From positions 47,917,665 through 47,981,664 of the forward strand of contig NC_065570.1 in NCBI RefSeq assembly GCF_937616625.2: 64,000 bases of DNA, given 5' to 3'. Below, in pieces: positions 56,768 through 64,000 of the stretch. A model generated the notes under the pieces. It ran no database searches. It had not been told where the DNA came from and saw only the letters and a list, made by a program, of their open reading frames with translations. Every line of letters starts with the position of its first letter. The stretch's first letter is position 1. This DNA comes from Mercurialis annua (taxonomy: Eukaryota > Streptophyta > Magnoliopsida > Malpighiales > Euphorbiaceae). A program made the position numbers and the translations under genes.

Positions 56768-59298
56768 TGTAACACCCCAAAATATTTAAGTATTTAATTG
56801 GACCACGTGTCCAGTTCTGATTCGCCAGGATGGCGATATCGGAAAATAATTTCCAAGAAATTAAAGTAATTATATGGAATTTAATATCATATTCCAATTC
56901 TAAAGTTGGAATTTGAATTGAAAGGAAAAATGCCAAGAAAAGTCCCAAACTAGAGTTCAGGGACTAAAGTGGTAATTTAACCAGTCAAGTCCCGAAAAAG
57001 ATAATTATTTCGCCAAGGTCCGCGAAATGTTTTATAGTAATAGTGGTAAAAGTTTCGGGTCAATTGGAGACCTTTTAAAATTTGGACGCGAGTACGTTTG
57101 GGCTAAATTGCAACTTTTGAAAAGTTCAAGGACCAAAGTGCAAATTAGCCAATTAAATATCGAGAATAGTAATTGAAATATCATTAACGGAAAATAATAA
57201 TATTGGGATTCGTATTATTTATCAGATATAAATAATACGTATAAGTTATGATTAAAGAGTTAATTGATTTAGTTATGGACTAAATCGAACAAAAGAAAAG
57301 TTTAAAGAACATATTGTATTCGTTAAAGAAGATAAGGATCAAAATGATACATTGGCCATAACATATAAGACTTAGAGTATGAAATAAATCAGAGGAGTAA
57401 GAAAGAAAGAGAAGGCTCCAGAGACAACGATTCATTCATCGTTCCTCACCGTCGTTTCACCGCCGTTTCGCCGTTCGGCGTCCGTTTCGGACGATTTTCG
57501 CGGCAAACTCTTCGGAATTGGAAGGTCTATCAATCTTAAGCTTCATTTCAAGTTAAGATTTCGGATTTGGGTGGTTAAATCGAAGGTTATGGGCTGTTTA
57601 GATACAAAACGTCACGTTTGAATCGAAACGCCGAAAACGTGTCGTTTTTCATCATTTTCGTATGAATTCTTGATGCGTTTTGTGTTTAAATGAATTGGGT
57701 ATATGTTAATATGGATTTTGAGTGTTTTAGGGCATCGGAAACGGTCCGGAGACGTCAAAAAATGTTGCTCCCGAAGTGCGCACGACGTGCTGCACTTCAG
57801 CACGTCGTGCTGGTGCGCGACGTGCACCACAGGGGTGCACCAGTGGAGGGCACGATGTGCCAAGCTGGCACGACGTGCCCTACTTCGACCCCGATCTCCG
57901 GGGCACTTCCGTGAGCGAAAAATAGCTTCCGATAGCGTGAAATGGACATGAAACTTGACGTTTTGAGCTAGGCTTTTGGAATAAGTATATTAAGCAAGGC
58001 CTAGTTGATTAGTTGAACACCACTAAGGGTATTAACCAAGTGTAAGAATGGGATTGAAAGTTCTTAAGTTTACAAATCGTAATAGGATCGAATTGGAATA
58101 ACCTAAGTTTATAACTTAGGGTTTTAGTGCTAAGCCTACGTTTATGGATTAAACGTACAGGTAACTCGATTATGTAACTGACGTACCGACAAGCTACCAA
58201 GCTGTCTAGCTAGAGCGGCTACGCGATCGGACAACGCATGGAGCTTACGCTTGCGGGATTATAATATTGCATATTTGGATAGCGGTCACTGTGAGTGGCA
58301 ATTTACTTTCGCGTATTATTATTATTATTAAAGTTATTTTCATATATTATGAATATGATTATCAATACGTCGCATTTATATAATTTGCTTAAATTAGATG
58401 GTATGTTTGATGAATGTGATTATATGAATGCCATTATATTCATTGTTTGAATATGAGTATCTAGCATGCGATCCGAAGAAACCAACTACCTATTGGGTGT
58501 CAATAGGCTGTGTGATCACCAATATTTGAGTCAGTCTAGCGTGTCTAGATTGTCTATGAGATTATGAAATGCGCATACGATATGAATGCGATACGAGTGA
58601 GAACTCGGTTACGGTGTAACCTGAGCCCCGTATCTAGTGGGTTGGACCCACCAGTGAGTTGGACTCACACTTTGAGATTAAGAGATTGGTCGCGGCTGAC
58701 GTGGTTGAGTGTGAACACTCCCGGGTCGGACCACTTGGATCAGTTTAATTTGAGTATTCGGAATGAGATAAGTTCAGAGTTTAAGATTAGGGTTTCGGTC
58801 GGATCTGCTATTTATGAATATTATGTTATTTTCATATTATATCGAGATAAATATATATATATATATGTTTGAGTATGCGATGTGTATTTTGATAATACCG
58901 ATAATAAGTTGCATACTCACTCAATATTTTCCCAAATACTGACCCCTCACTCTGATGTTTGCAGGTATTAGAAGTCGGATCAGACAAGCCATCTCCATTG
59001 TGCCAAAAGTCATTGGACTTGCACAAGTATGAGTTCCTAGAGCTGCAGTAGTCAGTAGGTGTCAGTATAAGGATAGCGATTTAATTTCAAATAGTTTATT
59101 TTGAATGTAAACTCTAATATAATACTTTGATATATATAAGTATGTTATCTAAAAGAGTTTTCTGAAAATATTCTATATATATAATAATATGTTTTTAAAT
59201 GCGAAAAATTATTAGTGGTTTTAGGCTTGCTACGGGTTTTGAAGCTACCACTCCCATTCCCTAGCGCCGGTCTCGGCTCAATAATTTGGGTCGTGACA
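56768..59298 (+). repeat. Solo LTR C (2531 bp)
   Basis: It begins TGTAACACCCCAAAATATT and ends GGGTCGTGACA, with a perfect TGCAC duplication (56763-56767 and 59299-59303). It has a TATA-like ACATATAAGAC (57362) and the shared CCCGTATCTAGT block (58628). It has the diverged form of LTR B over most of its length. It has no coding region; short frames here are chance. Confidence 0.88.
57774..57885. repeat. Inverted-repeat cluster of LTR C, core CGACG, arms GCA/TGC
   Basis: Units: GCACGACGTGC (57780), CAGCACGTCGTGCTG (57797), GTGCGCGACGTGCAC (57813), GGCACGATGTGCC (57849) and GGCACGACGTGCC (57867). The centre is one base shorter than in LTR B, but spacing and number are comparable. Confidence 0.92.
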
Positions 59299-62200
59299 TG
59301 CACGAATGTGCACCCCAATGCACGAATGTGCACCCCAATGCACGAATGTGCACCTGGATCCTTTTGCCCTATCGTATTGTTTTGAGACCCCGTTCTGCAT
59401 TCGCATATCGAGATTGAAATCGATTGATTATCGATTAATTTGAATAGTTAACCTAATGAGGTTAAACGTGAATTGAGTTTGAAAAGATATTCGATCCATA
59501 AACGAGTTAGAAACCGTTTATCAGGATATACGTGAGAAGCACGACGATTAATAAGAGTAGTGTGTCGTGTCTCGAGTCCATAGTCAATCATAGAAAAGGA
59601 TTCTGACGAAAGTCAATTGTTTTAAATCATTTTAGATCCGCGAGGCAAGAAGAAGCTGGACTAGGAGCTCGGGAAGCTTGACGTTTCTGAGCCTCGACGT
59701 ATTTTTGGATAAGCGTTTTCTGTGAGTTTATATAAGTTTACTTCTAAACTATTTACTCAAGCAATTATTTTATATTGCTTTATGTTTGATTTGCATGTTT
59801 GTAATGCGAATTCTTTATACGTATTGCATATACGTTTGATTTGAAACCATTATTGATCCGATGGAACGTGCTACCTATTGAGCGGCAATAGGACTGTGTG
59901 ATCACCAGTTTTGATTTGATACAGCTGTGAATACGATTAAGAATACGAATTTCAAAGTTGGACATACGAATGCGATACGAGAGAGAACTCGGTTAGAGTA
60001 ACCTGAGCCCCGTATCTAGTAGGTTGGACCCACCATTGGAATTAAGAGATTTGTCGCGACTGACGTGGTTGAGTGTGAACACTCCCGGGTCGGACTATTG
60101 GATGAGTTTTGATTTGGATACATATGTTTAACATGTTCGAGGATTAGGGTTTCAATCGGATCTTATACTTGGCTACATATGAATGGAATGAAATTAAAAT
60201 ATTTTGTGTTTATATGAATACTTATTAGTAGATATATGAACTCACTCAGTATATCCCCATATACTGACCCCTCACAGATTCCCTTTCATGTGAAAGACGT
60301 TTTTGAAGCAACGGACTTCTATCCTACTTCCAGAAGTCTGTATTTTTGAAAAGTATGTAAAGAAATAGTACTTACTCTTAGAGCTGCAGTAGATAGATGT
60401 TTATATGTTAGTTTGTATTAAACGATTTTATGTATATATAACTTTAACGTTTTAAAGTTATGAATGTTTTACGCTTTCTGCGTTATTAATGTTTGTGATT
60501 GCTAGAGGACAAGTATACCTAGTATGTTCTTAGCATGACACGTGTATGAGTATGTCATGCCTGATGTGTGATATTTGCGAAAAATTATTTTATGTTTTTA
60601 GGCTTGCTACGAGTTGCTACGGGTTTCGGAGCAACCACTCCCATTTCCTAGCGCCGGTCTCGGCCCATGAGATTGGGTCGTGACACATAGGGTCGGTTCA
60701 CTTTTACCTGGACCGGTTCTATGACCATTTCTTTCCAGTAAAACCGGACGTAGGGCCGGTTCACTCCGTTTGCTTATAAAACCTCTGTTACTCGACCAAA
60801 TCAGCCCCCACTCGTTTCCACAAACCCTATATTCATTTCTAAACATTTCTAAATGATTCCCAACCATTTCTTGGTGCCTCAAACACTTGGTAAGCGTTCT
60901 AATCTTCATATCATCATTTCAATTCTTGGTTTATGCGATTGAATCATTTGGGTATTCATTTAGTCCTTTGAATTTTTATTGTTGTAGTAATAGATCCAAT
61001 ATATTCTGAGTTTTCTTTGCTCTTTTGGATTGCTAAAGTAATTAATCTCTTTCATTCTCTTTTGGTTCGAATAGTTGGTGTTATGGTTACCGTTTGGATT
61101 TTGATTTGAGATTTCAATTGTCGTGGCATGTGTTAGATTTATAGCTGCTATTTTGATTTGGTTTTATGATTAGTATATCATATTCAATTGTCAATACTTG
61201 TTGGATATTTGTAATCGATATGCTCTTTTAATTTCGATTCGTTATTTGTTGTTTGGATTTCATAAAGGTTGAATGTTAGGGATGCCCATAGTTTATTTTT
61301 CATAAGATTATTGTTTGATTTGTATGTTGTAGATTCATGATTAAAAGTTTATGAGATTCGACATTTGATGTATTAAATTGTTGTACCTTATATCATTTGA
61401 TTCGTATGCCTTAGGTTGTTTTTCTTGGAATTCGAATTGTGTTGTCAAATTCATATTTCATGTGTGGTTTGGATTATGGTTTTATTTCGCGTTTCAAATG
61501 ATTGGATAGTTAGATTTGTCCAAGCATAGTATGGCCGTTTTGCATGTTTTTGCGATTTATAAATGTTGAGCTATCTATTATTGTTTGGAGTTTAAGTTTG
61601 GTGATTGTTAATTGAGTTGGCATGTTGATGAATACCTATAAACTGTTTTAGCTTAATCTAAATGTTAGGGTTGTTTTGTATAACATTTTTATGATAATGT
61701 TGTACTTGGTTTGTGATGTTCATTTCATGTTGAAATTATGTGTAAACTAAGCTAAGAAATGTTCTGCTATGCCATGCTCTATTTTTTAGTATGAGATTGA
61801 TGTTTAGTTTGATTGTTGGCATTACTTGGACATGATGGATACGCTTATGGTTAATTTGTTTGCTAAGGTATTTTTGTGGCTCGTATTGTCATTTCAAGCA
61901 TGATTGGATCATTATGGGTTTTTATCAAACACCTTATATGTGTGTTGATTAAATGTTGGTTAATTAAGTGATATTGAGTTCCTTTACTTTTCAAACTTGG
62001 TTTTGATTTATTAAATGATTCTGAATTTTAAACATTGGCTTACAACTTGGTTATGTTGGGTTGGTTAGACTTGTGTCGCCCGACATGTGAGATAAGCTTG
62101 GAAGTCTGGATTGACTTGGCTAAGTGCCATTTTTTATTTTTGACTTGTTTTATCAAGTTGTTCGAAAAGTTTTTTCGGATTATGTTTTCAAATGCAACTC

Positions 62201-63234
62201 AATAGGACTTAACTTGTTGTATGACTTTGGCTATGGTTTGAGTATGTGTATTTATACTATTTGGCTTATGCGTTGGCATTTATTTTGGTGTTGTTCTAGT
62301 CCTATGTGGTGTCTAGTACTCCATAGAGTTAGGATATGTTTTAATTCTGGGTTATGCTTGCCTAGACTCGTTGATTGTTCGTGTGTCGGAGTCAGACCAG
62401 GTTTAGTGCTTGCCGAGCTTTGTGAGGGATTCGCAAGCAGTGAGTTATGTTGCTATTTACCGCTTTATTTAGTAAACTGTATATTTTTTATATATATTGT
62501 ATACACACTTTTGAGCTGTTTTCTGACATTATGGATCTGAATTGGAACGAGCTACTCGATGGGCATCATCGAGACTGCGTGCGCACTGGTATGATAATTT
62601 AAGTGACAGTCGGGGTTCGGTTATGGAGATACGTATCACCGGCACAACAATTGGATTTAGATATTTGTGGTTCGGGGTTTTAATGCTTATCCATGCCTTA
62701 TAAATGTTTGAAAGGTTTTTCACTTAATAAATATAAATGGTAATATGAACTCATCCCAGTATCTGACCCTGTTATTTTCCCCATTTCCAGGTTTATTTGA
62801 TTTAAGCACATTTGATTGATCTCCAACTTTCATTGATTCTGTGGAGGTCTACTTTTGATTTTAAATAAAGAAGGTTTTTCTTATTTTACAACTCTTAGTC
62901 CGTATTGTTACTAGTATCATCTTTAATTACTTTTACAGATATGTTGGTTTGTCGGATTGGTCCGACTGTTGCTTATTTATATTGGCATGGTATATCTATT
63001 AATTTGAATTATTATTATTTATGCCATGTTGTTGGAGACTCAGAGTTGAACCGAGCATTACTTATATAATGTTTATATAACTGATAGACTTAGGTTGAAG
63101 TCTCGGTTGCCCCCGAGCGTTGGTTTTATGCAGTTATGTGTTTTGTATGTTATTCGCGTGGCTAGATACGGGTTTTGAAGCTACCACTCCAATACCCTAG
63201 CGCCGGTCACGATCTATGAAAATGGGTCGTGACA

Positions 63235-64000
63235 ACGATGCTCTAGTAGTATCAACAATAATTGGAAACTAGAATATGGAAAGAGTCTTGATACATGAGG
63301 AAATCGTGGTGAAATTAATGATCAATGCAGCCTACAAAAGGCTCGAATGAACATTATCCAAACTTCAAAAAGTCTTCATTTCACTTTCGTGACTCGATGA
63401 ACCACCCATCAACCATTTAAGAGCAGCGGCCTTAATCGTAATGGTAGGGCCAGAAAAAGAAATTAACAAGAAGATTGTCACACTATTTAACATATGAAAG
63501 ATATTACAATGCCATCTTATGAAGGCCTTTTCTTCACGACTAAGCAACTATAACCAACATAAGGCTCTAGCCATAAAAATCCCAACAAAGAAGGGAGTGG
63601 TCACAATAAGAGGAGACCATAATAGCTTAGAGTTTAGATTAGCCCCAGGAATACAAGAAAGGAAAAGTGAAATAACAAAAGTACTTCGATTAATAAAAAA
63701 GCGTAAAATTACAAAGCAAATCACAAGTAGACTCGCCTAATAAAGAAAATAATCTACGCTAAAGAGGAAGTCCTCGCTAGAGCATCAACCTTTTATTTCC
63801 CAACTTGGTCATTTAGCTAAATCCTTGGGATCTAGCTGATTGACACCGGAGAGATCTATCTCAGGATTTTTCTGTTGCAGTTTTGCACCAATAACTAGTA
63901 TGTGCTCGCCCATCAACATCGAGTGAAAAGATTTTGTATCCAAAAAATTAAAGATGAAACTTCTCTACTTCAGTTCTCATTCGACATCCCTCAGCGGTAA
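63235..64000 (+). pseudogene. Decayed Tat protease region, truncated by window end
   Basis: It resumes the Tat coding text after LTR A with NDALVVSTIIGN and RVLIHEEIVVKLMI (protease region; the catalytic Asp position appears changed). It then has KIPTKKGVVTIRGDHNSLEF (63571-63630), matching KMPTPSGIVVVRGDQEM of the young element. Stops occur near 63270 and 63349. It continues past the window. Confidence 0.7.

Larger units (their letters stand above)
56649..59355. repeat. Inverted-repeat cluster of LTR B, core CGANCG, arms TGCA (split by LTR C)
   Basis: Left units: GTGCACG-AT-CGTTCAC (56651), TGCACG-AA-CGTGCA (56673), GGTGCACG-AC-CGTCCACC (56696), GGTGCGCG-AC-CGTACACC (56716), GGTGCACG-AA-CGTGCACC (56736), then a unit cut by LTR C at TGCAC. 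Right units: three copies of TGCACGAATGTGCACC (59299, 59319 and 59339), in which the second CG has become TG. Confidence 0.93.
55925..60685 (+). repeat. Solo LTR B (about 2.2 kb without LTR C)
   Basis: It begins TGTAATACCTCAAATATT and ends GGGTCGTGACA. Flanks are GATAG (55920-55924) and CATAG (60686-60690). It shares with LTR C long diverged blocks such as CCTGAGCCCCGTATCTAGT, TGACGTGGTTGAGTGTGAAC and ATACTGACCCCTCAC, so B and C are related. A TATA-like GGATATATAACC lies at 56303. It carries the TGCACG palindrome cluster in which C is inserted. Confidence 0.85.
55815..60760. repeat. ACCGGT palindromic words in LTR A (split by LTR B)
   Basis: CGACCGGTCC (55818), AGAACCGGTTCG (55836), GTCCGGTTTG (55851) and TACCGGTTCA (55883) lie left of LTR B. 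GGTCGGTTCA (60691), GACCGGTTCTA (60710), AACCGGACG (60743) and GGCCGGTTCA (60754) lie right of it. The centre is a different palindrome from the CGANCG clusters. Confidence 0.75.
55614..63234 (+). repeat. Solo LTR A (about 2.86 kb without nested parts)
   Basis: It begins TGTAATACCTTGTG and ends GGGTCGTGACA. The flanks AAGAT (55609-55613) and ACGAT (63235-63239) agree at 4 of 5 bases and lie exactly where the Tat coding text is interrupted. There is no second LTR, primer site or pol, so it looks like a solo LTR of a large gypsy-like element. A TATA-like CTTATAAAACC lies at 60773. It contains repeated ACCGGTTC words (55815-55925 and 60688-60760) and is split by LTR B at 55924/60686. Confidence 0.8.
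52530..64000 (+). mobile_element. Decayed Tat-type gypsy element, interrupted by nested solo LTRs, runs off window
   Basis: A 5' LTR (52530-53184), a decayed primer site and a broken gag precede the solo LTR A (55614-63234). The protease region resumes on the other side and continues past the window end. Its coding text aligns by eye with the young Tat element at 34811 (for example VKAPHK then NDALVVSTIIGN, compared with VKGPHNDALVIEAIIRN). The primer site shows the loss of CG dinucleotides expected of an old methylated copy. Confidence 0.8.

Noticed and set aside
62124..62540. 138-codon hydrophobic ORF in LTR A
   Set aside because: It is Phe/Leu/Cys-rich because the DNA is T-rich; it lies inside a solo LTR and has no counterpart in LTRs B or C.

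Overview
This 64 kb window looks like repeat-dense, probably heterochromatic, DNA of a flowering plant, most likely a eudicot. It is AT-rich between elements. It is filled with Ty1/copia, Ty3/gypsy (Athila and Tat type) and LINE retrotransposons with plant-type tRNA primer sites and many short MITEs. I found no intact host gene, no tRNA or rRNA gene and no CRISPR. The only possible host-derived gene is a decayed multi-exon ORF at about 1190-2100.

Layout. (1) 2231-26199 is an old, broken copia element. An Athila-type gypsy element (3464-21876, target duplication ATGGA) sits in its gag, and a young copia with one intact 1306-residue gag-pol (14005-19867, minus strand, target duplication GTCCA) sits in the Athila 3' region. 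A MITE sits in the 5' LTR of the outer copia. (2) 26200-28860 is AT-rich spacer with two MITEs of one family. (3) 28861 to about 45040 is a decayed LINE on the minus strand. Its ORF1 is split by a very young Tat-type gypsy element (34811-44494) whose two LTRs I read as identical over 398 bp. This element carries gag-pol on the minus strand and an intact, spliced extra gene on the plus strand. Its pol appears to contain two small in-frame introns, and its right junction is aberrant, with an 83 bp duplication and a clipped LTR. (4) 45040-52530 is AT-rich spacer with MITEs and a Tat-like solo LTR that has been invaded by a copia-like solo LTR. (5) 52530-64000 is a decayed Tat element. Its coding region is interrupted by three solo LTRs nested one inside another (A contains B, which contains C), each bounded by TG...CA and a 5 bp target duplication.

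The most unusual signal is a set of clusters of short near-perfect inverted repeats. They have a shared centre, CG-AN-CG (CGAACG, CGATCG, CGACCG), or CGACG in LTR C, flanked by arms that differ from element to element. They occur in the Athila LTR upstream of its TATA box and again inside the Athila element upstream of its extra ORF. They also occur in the copia-like solo LTR near 48.1 kb and in solo LTRs B and C. LTR A has a different palindromic word (ACCGGT). Insertions B and C both landed inside such clusters. All reading was by eye from sequence; family names come from motif recognition, not from searches.
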